Numbered from the stretch's first letter, positions 40,555 to 48,896 are shown. The stretch: DNA of 64,000 bases from Bradyrhizobium erythrophlei (GCF_900142985.1 NZ_LT670849.1:1550001-1614000); one strand, 5' to 3'. Notes: generated from the sequence alone by a model not told the origin. Program-made: numbers and translations.

Positions 40555-41364
40555 ATGGCCTTGGTTGACACCGGCGACACATCGTTACTCCTGGGAAGCA
40601 CGGACGAGCCGCCGGTCGTGGAGCACAATCCGCAAGGCCCCTCTCCGTTCCTTTTGACCTCGGATCATTTTGGCCGCGCGCTCCCCAAAAGCCTCGGCGG
40701 CCTTGGCCTGCCGGAAAGCGAACTGACGCGGCACATCGCCTGGGACATCGGCATCGCCGGCGTGGCACGCGCGCTGTCCGAACGGCTGAATGCGCATCTG
40801 ATCGCGCAAGCCTACTCGCGGCTCGTGATCGACTGCAACCGCCCTTTCACCTCGCCAAGTTCGATCCCGCTGATCAGCGAAGCCACGACGATCCCCGGCA
40901 ATGAGGGCCTCACCCGCGACGCAATAGATGCACGCCGCCGCGAGGTGTTCGAGCCCTATCATCGCCGCATCGCCGAGGTGATCGAGCGCCGCGCGGCCGG
41001 TGGTTTACCGACCGTGCTGGTGTCGCTGCACTCTTTCACGCCGATCTATGCGGGCATCAAACGGCCATGGCATGTCGGCACGCTGTATCAGCGCGACAGC
41101 CGCCTGCCGCCGTTGCTCTTGAAAGCGTTACGCGCGCAAGGCGACCTGGTCGTCGGCGACAACGAACCCTATGCGGTGAGCAACGAGACCGACTACACCA
41201 TTCCCGTGCACGGCGAGGCGCGCGGACTGATGAACACGGGAATCGAAATCCGGCAGGATCTGATCGGCAACCAGGCCGGTGAAGCGGAATGGTCGGACCG
41301 GCTTGCGAACGTCTTTGGCGACATCGAAGCCACACTGCGGGCGCAGGCCTTGCTGTCGATATGA
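40555..41364 (+). CDS. N-formylglutamate amidohydrolase
   Basis: A 269-residue cytoplasmic FGase/HutG-like enzyme that releases formate from N-formyl-L-glutamate, the last step of the formimino branch of histidine breakdown; related proteins act on other formyl-amides. Diagnostic motifs are LLTSDHFGRALP near 33, ELTRHIAWDIG near 56, YSRLVIDCNRP near 86 and VSLHSFTPIYAG near 158, holding the zinc and catalytic residues. There are no other hut genes in the window, so its pathway is uncertain. It is divergent from the transglutaminase pair and convergent with the LysE-type exporter. Confidence 0.85.
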   Translation: MALVDTGDTSLLLGSTDEPPVVEHNPQGPSPFLLTSDHFGRALPKSLGGLGLPESELTRHIAWDIGIAGVARALSERLNAHLIAQAYSRLVIDCNRPFTSPSSIPLISEATTIPGNEGLTRDAIDARRREVFEPYHRRIAEVIERRAAGGLPTVLVSLHSFTPIYAGIKRPWHVGTLYQRDSRLPPLLLKALRAQGDLVVGDNEPYAVSNETDYTIPVHGEARGLMNTGIEIRQDLIGNQAGEAEWSDRLANVFGDIEATLRAQALLSI

Positions 41365-41365
41365 T

Positions 41366-41980
41366 TTATCGCGCGCGCGTGAGCGCGAGCCAGACACCGC
41401 CGCCAATCATGACGCCGCCGGAGACCCGCGACATCATTCGCGTCCGCCGCGCCGAGAAAAACGACCGCACACGACCCGCAAGCAAGGCATAGGTGCCGTC
41501 GGTGAGCCCTGCGACAACCATGAAGGTGATGCCGAGAATGGCGACCTGAGGGAAATGATCCCGGCCCATATCCACGAACTGCGGAATGAACGCGCCAAAG
41601 AACACCAACAGCTTCGGATTGGAGAGCGCGACCAGAAAACCCTGGAGGAAGAACCCGCCGCGCGGCGGCGGTGGTGCTTCCGCTTCGACGCCCTCGACCG
41701 GCGAGCGGATCAATTTGATGCCGAGCCAGACCAGATAGGCGGCGCCGGCAAAGCGGACCCAGTCAAACCAGTAGCCCATCGTCGCCATCAACGAGGTCAG
41801 CCCGATCGCGACGATGCCGATCACGATCATCATCGCCGCCTGCACGCCCGCGATATTGGTCAGCGCCGCGCGGGTGCCGTGACGCAGGCCATTGGCGATC
41901 ACGAGCGTGACGATGGGCCCGGGCAACAGCGCGAGCCCGACGCAGGCGGCGATATAGGCGAGATAGACTTGAAGGGACAT
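41366..41980 (-). CDS. LysE/RhtB-family exporter
   Basis: A 204-residue inner-membrane amino-acid exporter with about six hydrophobic helices. LLPGPIVTLVIANGLRHG and LVALSNPKLLVFFGAFIPQFV are the family signatures, the second one shared with the LysE-type gene at 19150-19761. ATG 41980 (MSLQVYLA) is chosen; in-frame starts further upstream (41993 to 42028) lie in a repeat and add nothing conserved. Convergent with the amidohydrolase gene, with one base between stop codons. The substrate is unknown. Confidence 0.87.
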   Translation of the reverse strand: MSLQVYLAYIAACVGLALLPGPIVTLVIANGLRHGTRAALTNIAGVQAAMMIVIGIVAIGLTSLMATMGYWFDWVRFAGAAYLVWLGIKLIRSPVEGVEAEAPPPPRGGFFLQGFLVALSNPKLLVFFGAFIPQFVDMGRDHFPQVAILGITFMVVAGLTDGTYALLAGRVRSFFSARRTRMMSRVSGGVMIGGGVWLALTRAR

Positions 41981-41995
41981 GGGAGAACTTACCTG

Positions 41996-42094
41996 ACCCG
42001 TCGTCATGGCCGGGTTCATCCCGGCCATCCACGTCTTGTTTCGTCGAGTTAGCTAAGAAGACGTGGATGCCCGGGTCAAGCCCGGGCATGACGG
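41996..42094. repeat. dispersed inverted repeat between exporter and LVIVD genes
   Basis: CGTCATGGCCGGGTTCATCC .. CCACGTCTT and AAGACGTGG .. CCCGGGCATGACGG form a 90-base inverted structure. It is a member of the CGTCAT..CCCGG repeat class found throughout the window. Confidence 0.75.
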
Positions 42095-42101
42095 TTGATG
42101 T

Positions 42102-43559
42102 CTACGGCAGCCCAACAATCTTCCGCGCCTCACCCGTCAATTCGAGGATGTGCATGCCGGTATTGGCGCGGTCGACGATGTAGATATAGCCGCGCTCGTC
42201 GGTCTCGAGATTGTTGGTCTGGATCGCGACCTTGCAGCGATCCTTGCCGTCGATCTTGACGCAACGCTTGTCGGTGTTGGCCGTGATCGACGGGATGAAA
42301 TACCCGACCTCGGTCGGGTGATACGGATCGCGGATGTCGAGCGCGCGAACGCCGGCGTTGAAATAGGAGATGAAGGCCATCTTCTTGTAGTAGACCGGCG
42401 CCATGCTCTCGTTCGAGGAATGCGCGCCAAAGCGCCCGCCCCGCTGACAGAAATCGCCGTCTGCTTCCTTGGCCGTGTAGCTCGAAATCACCATCGGCGT
42501 CGCCTCAATCGTCACGTCGACGAACCACACCATCTGCCGCGGCTCGGCGCATTCGTTGACGATTTCCTCGTCGACGATCATGACGATGTCGCGCGTCGGC
42601 TCCTTGTCATGGGCGAACTCGGCGATCGGCATCTTCAGCATCGGAAATGTCGTGTGCGCGCCGTTGAAGGCGGACATCGACATGCGCGAGATCTCGGGAT
42701 AGCGCAGGTTTTCCGGCGTCGGCTCCTTCGGCCCGTTCAACAGCTTGTCGCGATCGACGATCTGCAAAAAGCCGCCCTTGTCGGTGCCGTAGCCGAAATA
42801 GACGCGATTGCCCTCGGGACCTGCCGAGATCGGCCCGTGCAATTCGGTCGGCACCGCGCCTGACGCCCCCGGCTCCTGACCGGGAAGTCCGAAATCCCTG
42901 ATCTTCGTCGGGTGCGCGGGATCGGAGAGATCGTAGATCATGGTCATGCGGCGCGTGCGCCAATCAGGCTTGCCCGACACGAGGTAGGCGACGCCGGTGT
43001 TGCATTCCCACCAGTTCTTGTGCGTGTCCTTCAGCCCCTCGCCGATACGGCTGACCAGCACCGGATGGGCGGGATCGGCGGTGTTCCAGACCTCGTGTCC
43101 GGCGCTACCGATCGCGCGCAGCATGTAGACCGCGTTCGGATCGCCCTTCGGCAATTGCTTGCCGTCGCACACGCGCACCATCTGCGCGCCGCCGCTTTCG
43201 TACTTTCCTTCCTGGCCCGGAATGTGAACCAGATATTTCGGGTTCGCGGGATCGGTGACGTCGATGATCGAGGTGCCGTTCGGCTCCGCCTTGCCGGTCA
43301 TCGAATTGACGGGATCGGGAATTTCGTCGGTGCCGCCGTGGTGGCCGACATAGGCGATCCAGCGATCGCCCTGATGATGGATGGTCGGCTGATAGGCGCT
43401 GCGCGCCTGCAAGTCGTTGTAGCCGACGAGCTTCATGTTGGAGGCTTCGGGCGGCGCGCCGATTTTCTGTTGTGTGATCTTCTGGCTCTGCGCATCCGCG
43501 CTGCCGCAGAACAGGAACAAGGTTGCGAAACAGGCTGCCGGCTTGACGTAACGGTTCAT
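42102..43559 (-). CDS. secreted LVIVD-repeat beta-propeller protein
   Basis: A 485-residue exported protein. The signal peptide ends at about residue 23 (GSADAQS). Repeated motifs of the type TSIIDVTDPANPKYLVHIPG, MTMIYDLSDPAHPTKIRDFG and VRALDIRDPYHPTEVGYFIP are LVIVD-like blades, so the protein is probably a beta-propeller of about seven blades in the periplasm. Several Cys (for example RVCDGKQ, FCQRGG, KRCVKIDGKDRCK) may form disulfides. Function unknown; such proteins are thought to be surface or binding proteins. It faces a divergent ArsR operon. Confidence 0.75.
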   Translation of the reverse strand: MNRYVKPAACFATLFLFCGSADAQSQKITQQKIGAPPEASNMKLVGYNDLQARSAYQPTIHHQGDRWIAYVGHHGGTDEIPDPVNSMTGKAEPNGTSIIDVTDPANPKYLVHIPGQEGKYESGGAQMVRVCDGKQLPKGDPNAVYMLRAIGSAGHEVWNTADPAHPVLVSRIGEGLKDTHKNWWECNTGVAYLVSGKPDWRTRRMTMIYDLSDPAHPTKIRDFGLPGQEPGASGAVPTELHGPISAGPEGNRVYFGYGTDKGGFLQIVDRDKLLNGPKEPTPENLRYPEISRMSMSAFNGAHTTFPMLKMPIAEFAHDKEPTRDIVMIVDEEIVNECAEPRQMVWFVDVTIEATPMVISSYTAKEADGDFCQRGGRFGAHSSNESMAPVYYKKMAFISYFNAGVRALDIRDPYHPTEVGYFIPSITANTDKRCVKIDGKDRCKVAIQTNNLETDERGYIYIVDRANTGMHILELTGEARKIVGLP

Positions 43560-43645
43560 GTTTTTCCACCCACGCTTTAGAGGCCAATCTCTCGCTGGCT
43601 CGTCCCTCCCCTAGCACAGCCGAACGCGTCGGCCAAAACACCCCC

Positions 43646-43675
43646 TTGACATGCAACCAATTGGTTGCCTATTAT
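43646..43675 (+). promoter_or_regulatory. promoter of the arsR-SRPBCC operon with embedded palindrome
   Basis: TTGACA (43646-43651) and TATTAT (43670-43675) are separated by 18 bases, within which GCAACCAATTGGTTGC (43653-43668) is a perfect 16-base palindrome. It is the natural binding site of the ArsR protein. Transcription would start about 43682, two to eight bases before ATG 43684, so the arsR mRNA is probably leaderless. Confidence 0.82.
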
Positions 43676-43683
43676 TTTCACCT

Positions 43684-44004
43684 ATGGAAATGGACGACGT
43701 GTTCAAAGCCCTGGCCGATGCATCGCGACGGTCGCTGCTCGACAGGCTTCACGCCAGAAACGGACAGACACTGAACGAACTCGGCGAGGGCCTCGCCATG
43801 ACGCGGCAGGCCGTCACCAAGCACCTTGTCATTCTCGAGGAGGCCAACCTGGTCACCACGTACAAGCAAGGCCGCGAGAAGCTGCACTACCTGAACCCGG
43901 TGCCGATCCATCAGATCGGCGAACGGTGGATCAAGAAATTCGAGCGCGGAAAACTCACCGCGCTCAGCGAGTTGAAACGGCAACTGGAGAAGCGTGATGA
44001 GTAA
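43684..44004 (+). CDS. ArsR-family transcriptional repressor
   Basis: A 106-residue winged helix-turn-helix protein beginning MEMDDVFKALADASRRSLLDRLHARNG. The HTH (about 32-55, LNELGEGLAMTRQAVTKHLVILEEANLV) and wing (TTYKQGREKLHYLN) are typical of the ArsR subgroup that governs SRPBCC genes; the Cys residues used by metal-sensing ArsR proteins are absent, so it is more likely to sense an organic ligand. ATG 43684 has no ribosome binding site and follows the promoter palindrome directly. Its stop overlaps the next start by eight bases, so it is co-translated with the first SRPBCC gene. Confidence 0.9.
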   Translation: MEMDDVFKALADASRRSLLDRLHARNGQTLNELGEGLAMTRQAVTKHLVILEEANLVTTYKQGREKLHYLNPVPIHQIGERWIKKFERGKLTALSELKRQLEKRDE

Positions 44005-44467
44005 ACTGGAATTCGTTTACGTGACCTACATCGAAACCACGCCGGAGAAACTTTGGCAGGCGCTGACCGATGGAGATTTTACCGAGCGCTACTGGTTTGG
44101 CCATCGCATCGCCTCCGACTGGAAGGTCGGCTCGGTCTATCGCTTCACCAAGCAAGGCATGCCGCACTCCGACGGCAAGATCTTGATCTCTGACCCGCCG
44201 AGGCAACTCGCCTACAGTTTTGATGGCTGCTCGCCGGAATCAAGACGTGAATGCACCTCGCGTGTGACCTTCGACATCGAACCGAGCGGAGGATCCGTCA
44301 AGTTGACGGTGACGCATGACAATCTCGACGAAGGCGGCGTCACCTATTGCGAGATTTCCGGTGGCTGGCCGATGGTTCTCTCCGGCCTGAAGAGCCTGTT
44401 GGAGAGCGGCCACGTCCCTTCGATCGAGCTGCCGCCAGCCACGAAGAGGGAAACGGCCGATGCCTAA
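43997..44467 (+). CDS. SRPBCC/AHSA1 domain protein, copy 1 of 4
   Basis: A 156-residue single-domain SRPBCC (START/Bet v1-like, AHSA1) protein, a deep hydrophobic cavity fold. It starts at ATG 43997 overlapping the ArsR stop. YVTYIETTPEKLWQALTDG and FTERYWFGHRIASDWKVGS open the domain, and the C-terminal signature SGGWPMVLSGLKSLLESG closes it. Copy 3 in this cluster is the closest to it by eye. AHSA1 members bind or transform small hydrophobic ligands; none is assigned. First of four consecutive paralogues behind one ArsR gene. Confidence 0.88.
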   Translation: MSKLEFVYVTYIETTPEKLWQALTDGDFTERYWFGHRIASDWKVGSVYRFTKQGMPHSDGKILISDPPRQLAYSFDGCSPESRRECTSRVTFDIEPSGGSVKLTVTHDNLDEGGVTYCEISGGWPMVLSGLKSLLESGHVPSIELPPATKRETADA

Positions 44468-44921
44468 GCCCGAATACGTCTACGTCATCTACATCGAAGC
44501 ACCCTGCGAGAAGGTCTTCGACGCCCTGATCGATCCGGAAATGAACAAGGAATACTGGGGCCGGCACTGCAACCTGTCCGACTGGAAGACGGGTTCGTCC
44601 TGGCAACACGCGGACTATGACGATCGCTCGAAGGTCGTGGTTGCGGGCACCGTCATTGAAAGCGATCGCCCGCATCGCCTCGTGCTGTCCTGGGCGCGAC
44701 CGGAGAGCCTCGGCGATCCCGACAAGACGTCGCGGGTGACATTTTCGATCGACGAGCAGTTCGGATCGACCAGGCTCACGGTAGTCCACGATGAACTGGA
44801 TTCCGAGATGCTTCGTGCCATCAGCGGCGGCTGGCCGCCGATCCTGTCCAGCCTGAAGACGTTGCTGGAGACCGGCGCGTCGCTGCCGATGACGCGCCGC
44901 CGCTGGAAGAGCGGCAACTGA
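44460..44921 (+). CDS. SRPBCC/AHSA1 domain protein, copy 2 of 4
   Basis: A 153-residue AHSA1-type protein whose start overlaps the preceding stop by eight bases. It differs from its neighbours by EAPCEKVFDALIDPEMNKEYWGRHCNLSDWKTGS and a Cys17, but keeps SGGWPPILSSLKTLLETG near the end. The pocket residues differ most here, suggesting a different ligand. Same operon as the ArsR regulator. Confidence 0.87.
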   Translation: MPKPEYVYVIYIEAPCEKVFDALIDPEMNKEYWGRHCNLSDWKTGSSWQHADYDDRSKVVVAGTVIESDRPHRLVLSWARPESLGDPDKTSRVTFSIDEQFGSTRLTVVHDELDSEMLRAISGGWPPILSSLKTLLETGASLPMTRRRWKSGN

Positions 44922-44945
44922 CAAGCTGAACAGGGAACGAAAATC

Positions 44946-45410
44946 ATGTCCAAACCCGAATTCATCTACGTCACCTATATCGAGACTACTGCGGAAAAAC
45001 TCTGGCATGCGCTGACCGACGGCGAGTTCACCGCGCGCTACTGGTTCGGCGCGCGTCTACGGTCGGACTGGAAGGTCGGCTCTTCGTTCGAGATGGTTCG
45101 CAGCGACGGCACCGTCTCCGATGCCGGCAAGGTCGTCGAATGCGATCCGCCGCGCCGGCTCGCCTACACCTTCATCAACCTCTCGGACAAATACAAAAAC
45201 GAATTCCCGGCGCTCGCAACCTTCGTGCTCGAACCCTATGGCAAGCTCGTCAAGCTGACGCTGACCCAAGAAGGTTTTGTTGAAGGCGGCAAGTTCTACG
45301 CAGGCATCTCAAAGGGTTGGCCGGCGATCCTGTCGAGCTTGAAGAGCCTGCTCGAGACCGGCGAGCCGCTGCAAATTCCGTTCGAAGCGCTGAAGATGGA
45401 AGAGGCTTGA
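44946..45410 (+). CDS. SRPBCC/AHSA1 domain protein, copy 3 of 4
   Basis: A 154-residue paralogue that matches copy 1 closely at the N-terminus (KPEFIYVTYIETTAEKLWHALTDGEF, ARYWFGARLRSDWKVGSSFEM) and ends with SKGWPAILSSLKSLLETGEPL. AACAGGGAACG precedes the ATG, and the gap to copy 2 is 24 bases. Part of the four-gene array under one ArsR promoter. Confidence 0.87.
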   Translation: MSKPEFIYVTYIETTAEKLWHALTDGEFTARYWFGARLRSDWKVGSSFEMVRSDGTVSDAGKVVECDPPRRLAYTFINLSDKYKNEFPALATFVLEPYGKLVKLTLTQEGFVEGGKFYAGISKGWPAILSSLKSLLETGEPLQIPFEALKMEEA

Positions 45411-45419
45411 GCTGACGCC

Positions 45420-45932
45420 ATGAACATCGACCACTTCAAGCCGCTCACCGTCTACACGAACTACATCGCCTCCACGCCCGAGAAGGTGTGGGAAGCGCTG
45501 ACCTCGGCCGAATTCAGCCGAAAATACTTCTTTGGCAATGCGGTCGAGATCGATCTGCGGGTCGGCGGCGCCTACATCGTGCGGACACCCGACGGTAGCC
45601 TGCATATCTCCGGCGAAGTGGCCGAGTGCGTTCCGTATCGCAAGCTCACCTTCACGTTCAACGTGAACTGGCCGGAGCTGATCGAAAAGCTGGGACCCAC
45701 GCTCGTGACTTACGACATCGAGCCCGCAGGCGATGCCGTGCGGCTCACCATGACGGAATCGCATGATCGGCCACTCGACGACGACATCCTTTCCGGCGGA
45801 CGCCAGGGCTGGCCCGCGATCCTCTCGAGCCTGAAGAGTCTGCTGGAAACCGGCGAACCGCTCGTCGTCAAAATGGCACCACCAGCGCGAATGCTGGCGG
45901 CACTGAAGAAGCTTGGCATCAAGACGCCGTAG
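45420..45932 (+). CDS. SRPBCC/AHSA1 domain protein, copy 4 of 4
   Basis: A 170-residue paralogue, the longest of the array. LTVYTNYIASTPEKVWEALTSAEFSRKYFFGNAVEIDLRVGG aligns with the other copies with a different pocket, and QGWPAILSSLKSLLETGEPLV keeps the shared signature. An extra 18-residue tail (VKMAPPARMLAALKKLGIK) follows. It starts nine bases after copy 3. Converges with mntR on the opposite strand. Confidence 0.87.
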   Translation: MNIDHFKPLTVYTNYIASTPEKVWEALTSAEFSRKYFFGNAVEIDLRVGGAYIVRTPDGSLHISGEVAECVPYRKLTFTFNVNWPELIEKLGPTLVTYDIEPAGDAVRLTMTESHDRPLDDDILSGGRQGWPAILSSLKSLLETGEPLVVKMAPPARMLAALKKLGIKTP

Positions 45933-45957
45933 GCTCGGCCGGCTTCTCAAACCCCGG

Positions 45958-46422
45958 CTAGCGGGATTTGAGAAACTGCGCGAACGCCCGCAGCGTCACA
46001 TCCGAAACATGATGCTCCATACCTTCGGCATCAGCTTCTGCGGCCTCGACCGGAACGCCGACGGCACGTAGCAGATCGACCACCAGCCGGTGGCGTGCAT
46101 GCGAGCGTTCCGCTAATTCATGCCCCTTCTCGGTGAGAAATACGCCCCGATAGGGGCGCGAAGTCGCCAATCCGGCCCGCTTCAAGCGTGAGATCGTCTT
46201 GATTGCCGTGGCGTGGGATACGCCCAGCCGCCGCGCGATGTCCGTCGGCCGCGCCTCACCTGAGTTGGTCAACAGACCTGCAATCAGCTCGACATAGTCC
46301 TCAAGCAACGCTGTCGATTGCGCCGAGCGGGTTTTTCCGAAGCGGCGCGCTTGAACCAGCTCCGTAGGCAGCCCCGCTTCAGCGCTGCCCCGCCGTGCCT
46401 TACCTGGTGCCGACGGCTCCAT
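45958..46422 (-). CDS. mntR: manganese-responsive regulator MntR
   Basis: A 154-residue DtxR/MntR-family repressor. ATG 46422 (MEPSAPGKARRG) is used; the frame is open to 46488. The N-terminal ligand motif EDYVELIAGL corresponds to the D8xxE11 pair of Bacillus MntR and to the ELI motif of the Escherichia protein. The winged helix-turn-helix is TDIARRLGVSHATAIKTISRLKRAGLA. The metal-binding C-terminus AEADAEGMEHHVSDVTLRAF is intact. It is divergent from an outer-membrane protein gene, with two palindromes between them, so it should repress Mn uptake functions when manganese is high. Confidence 0.9.
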   Translation of the reverse strand: MEPSAPGKARRGSAEAGLPTELVQARRFGKTRSAQSTALLEDYVELIAGLLTNSGEARPTDIARRLGVSHATAIKTISRLKRAGLATSRPYRGVFLTEKGHELAERSHARHRLVVDLLRAVGVPVEAAEADAEGMEHHVSDVTLRAFAQFLKSR

Positions 46423-46490
46423 AGCTGGCGATCCTGATCCTGTGGAATCTCTTCCAGTCGACAGACCACATACCACCCAACGTGTCAAAA

Positions 46491-46506
46491 TGTAGCCATT
46501 GCTACA
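46491..46506. promoter_or_regulatory. MntR-box-like palindrome 1
   Basis: TGTAGCCATTGCTACA is a 16-base palindrome (TGTAGC..GCTACA). It lies 69 bases before the mntR start, so it may serve autoregulation. It is about 31 bases from the second box on the same face of the helix. Confidence 0.7.
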
Positions 46507-46515
46507 TCAATCAGG

Positions 46516-46553
46516 TTGACAGCCTTTCTCGGCCGCATGTAGCATTAGCTACA
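46516..46553 (+). promoter_or_regulatory. plus-strand promoter overlapped by MntR-box-like palindrome 2
   Basis: TTGACA (46516-46521) with TAGCAT (46540-46545) at 18 bases is overlapped by TGTAGCATTAGCTACA (46538-46553), the same TGTAGC..GCTACA palindrome as at 46491-46506. A repressor bound here would cover the -10 of the porin gene. Confidence 0.65.
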
Positions 46554-46756
46554 CTTTCATGTATCTGCTGGATCGAATCTTATCGTCGAAGTCGCCGCTA
46601 GCGGGAATCACCTGACGATTCCACTTCGTGGAATGAAATTTGCTGCCGGGATGCGGATTCGGAAGGGCAAAACCTTCCAGTCTCCAAAGTCATCTGGGCT
46701 TCAGAAATTTGCGATTGATTTGGCTGCCCTTTCGTATCACAGCAGGGCAAGTGGGG

Positions 46757-48841
46757 ATGGGGTTGGTGCTGGCAATCAGGTTACTCCTGTCGGGTTTGGT
46801 ATCGGCAGCGTTGGTAGATTCGGCCCGCGCCGCCGATCTTCCTGTCATGCTGCCGGTGAAGGCCCCGCCTGTTGCCGCCGGTTACGACTGGACCGGCTTT
46901 TATGTCGGCGGTCATATTGGCCTTGCGACCGGAAACTCGCCCTGGACGCTCGATCCGGTCGGCGGCGGCGCGCCGGCGGCTGGTTCCTTCAGCCTTTATC
47001 AATCGCCTAACGCCTTCAAGGACAGCGGGAGCTGGTTCGAGGGCGTGCAGGCCGGTTACAACTGGATGCTCCGGAATCGCCTCGTGGTGGGTATCGAGGT
47101 CGACGGCTCGTTTCCACCTTTTCCCGACCCCATCACCGGTATGACCATCGGCGGGACTTCGAACTTTGCCTCGCCCAGCTTCGGTACCGGAACCTTCAGC
47201 GAGAACGTGCTGGCGTCCGGCACGGTGCGCGGCCGCATCGGCTACGCGCCGGGCCCCTGGCTGTTCTATGCCACCGGCGGCCTCGCCTGGAGCTACAATC
47301 AGCAAACGCTGACCCAGAACGCGACCGGCAATACTGAAGACCGCTTCCTCTACCGCTTCGGCTGGGCCGCCGGCCTCGGCATCGAGACCGCCATCGCGCC
47401 ACACTGGACCGTGCGCGGCGAATATCTGTGGACCGACTTTCCGACTGTCGCCGAAAACTTCCCGGTGTCGGGTCAACGGGTCTCTTCCGGCTTTTCGGAG
47501 CAACAGTTCCGGCTCGCCCTCAACTACCGCTTTGATGATCCGTCAACGCCGCCCGCGTTCGCACCGTCGCGTTTCATGCAAAACGCCGATATTTTCTCGG
47601 TTCACGGACAGGCCACTTATGTCCAGCAGAGCCATCCTTCGTTCCCATCGCCCTACGAAGGGACCAACAGCCTCTCCGGCGGGGCGTCATCGAAAGAGAC
47701 TTTCGACATCACACTCTCCACCGGCGTCAAGCTGTGGCGAGGTGCGGAGTTCTGGGCCAATCCGGAAATCGACCAGGGCTTTGGCTTTAACGATACCCAT
47801 GGCGTCGCCGGCTTTCTCAGCGCCGAAGCCTACAAACTCGGCTCATCCACGCCTTACGCGCGCCTGCAACGCGCCTTCCTGCGCCAGACGATCAATCTCG
47901 GCGGCGAGACCGAAAACGTCGACGACGATTTCACCCAGTTCAAGGGGACGCGTTCGACCGATCGATTGGTCATCACCGCAGGCCGTTTTGGCGTCAACGA
48001 CATCTTCGACACCAACCGCTACGCCAACAGTCCGAAGTCCGACTTTCTCAACTGGTCGCTGATCAACGCCGGCACCTTCGACTACGCGGCCGACGGTTGG
48101 GGCTACAATTACGGCGCGGCGGCGGAATGGTACACCGGACCCTGGACATTCCGCGCCGGTGTGTTCGACCTCTCCGTTATGCCGACGGGCGGCAATAGCC
48201 CCGTGGGCGTAGCACTCGACCCGACCTTCCAGCAATTCTCGCTGCTCGGCGAAATCGAGCGGCGATACGAGTTGTGGGGCCAGCCGGGCAAGATCAAGAT
48301 CACGGGCTTTTTGAACCGTGGCAGCGCCGGCAATTTCTCCGATGCGGTCGCGCTGTCGCAGGTCACGGGAATGCCGGCCGACATCAATGCCGTACGCGCC
48401 TATACCAGCCGCCCCGGCGTCAGCCTCAACGTCGAACAGCAGGTGAACGATAATTTCGGACTGTTTTTCCGTGCCGGCTGGGCGGACGGCCAGATCGAGC
48501 CGTGGGACTTTGCCGACATCGACCGCACCGTGTCCGGCGGCGTTTCGATCAACGGCAAATCGTGGGGCCGGCCCGACGACACCATCGGCATCGCCGGCGT
48601 CGTCAACGGCATCTCCAACGCGCACGTCGCTTTCCTCAATGCAGGCGGGCTCGGCATCCTCATCGGCGACGGACAGTTGACGAACTACAGCACCGAGAAG
48701 ATCTTCGAGGCCTACTACACGTTCTCGCTGAATGCCTCGACCAAACTTACCTTCGATTATCAGTTCGTCGCCAATCCCGGCTACAACGCCGACCGGGGTC
48801 CGGTGAACGCCTTCGCAGCCCGCGCGCACTGGCAGTTCTAG
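46757..48841 (+). CDS. outer-membrane protein fusing an Opa-like barrel to an OprB-like porin
   Basis: A 694-residue exported outer-membrane protein. ATG 46757 with AGGG upstream gives a good signal peptide (RLLLSGLVSAALVDSARA). Residues about 40-270 form an eight-stranded Opa/Omp25-like barrel (YDWTGFYVGGHIGLATG, AGYNWMLRNRLVVGIEVDGSF, WTVRGEYLWTDF, then FRLALNYRF). The C-terminal half, about 290-694, resembles a carbohydrate-selective OprB-type porin (ETFDITLSTGVKLWRGAEFWANPEIDQGFGF, ending AFAARAHWQF). Two barrels in one chain are unusual. It is divergent from mntR under MntR-like boxes, so it may be a Mn-responsive pore; a manganese channel called MnoP is known in Bradyrhizobium, but orthology cannot be judged here. 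Confidence 0.82.
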   Translation: MGLVLAIRLLLSGLVSAALVDSARAADLPVMLPVKAPPVAAGYDWTGFYVGGHIGLATGNSPWTLDPVGGGAPAAGSFSLYQSPNAFKDSGSWFEGVQAGYNWMLRNRLVVGIEVDGSFPPFPDPITGMTIGGTSNFASPSFGTGTFSENVLASGTVRGRIGYAPGPWLFYATGGLAWSYNQQTLTQNATGNTEDRFLYRFGWAAGLGIETAIAPHWTVRGEYLWTDFPTVAENFPVSGQRVSSGFSEQQFRLALNYRFDDPSTPPAFAPSRFMQNADIFSVHGQATYVQQSHPSFPSPYEGTNSLSGGASSKETFDITLSTGVKLWRGAEFWANPEIDQGFGFNDTHGVAGFLSAEAYKLGSSTPYARLQRAFLRQTINLGGETENVDDDFTQFKGTRSTDRLVITAGRFGVNDIFDTNRYANSPKSDFLNWSLINAGTFDYAADGWGYNYGAAAEWYTGPWTFRAGVFDLSVMPTGGNSPVGVALDPTFQQFSLLGEIERRYELWGQPGKIKITGFLNRGSAGNFSDAVALSQVTGMPADINAVRAYTSRPGVSLNVEQQVNDNFGLFFRAGWADGQIEPWDFADIDRTVSGGVSINGKSWGRPDDTIGIAGVVNGISNAHVAFLNAGGLGILIGDGQLTNYSTEKIFEAYYTFSLNASTKLTFDYQFVANPGYNADRGPVNAFAARAHWQF

Positions 48842-48863
48842 GCAACCTTGCGGCCACCACCAC

Positions 48864-48896
48864 TTTAGACTAGTTCTAAATTAGACTGGTTCTAAG
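48864..48896 (+). promoter_or_regulatory. tandem ICE-like operator
   Basis: TTTAGACTAGTTCTAAA (48864-48880) and ATTAGACTGGTTCTAAG (48880-48896) are two near-palindromes at 16-base spacing, sharing TTAGACT(A/G)GTTCTAA. They resemble the iron control element bound by Irr in Bradyrhizobium. They stand directly before the secreted-protein gene at 48910, so iron- or Irr-dependent control is likely. Confidence 0.6.

Larger units (their letters stand above)
46423..46756. other. mntR/OMP divergent intergenic region
   Basis: 334 bases with two MntR-like palindromes, a plus-strand promoter and a 7-3-7 hairpin (ATTCCAC TTC GTGGAAT, 46618-46634). The leader before the outer-membrane protein gene is about 200 bases. 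No other gene was seen. Confidence 0.6.
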
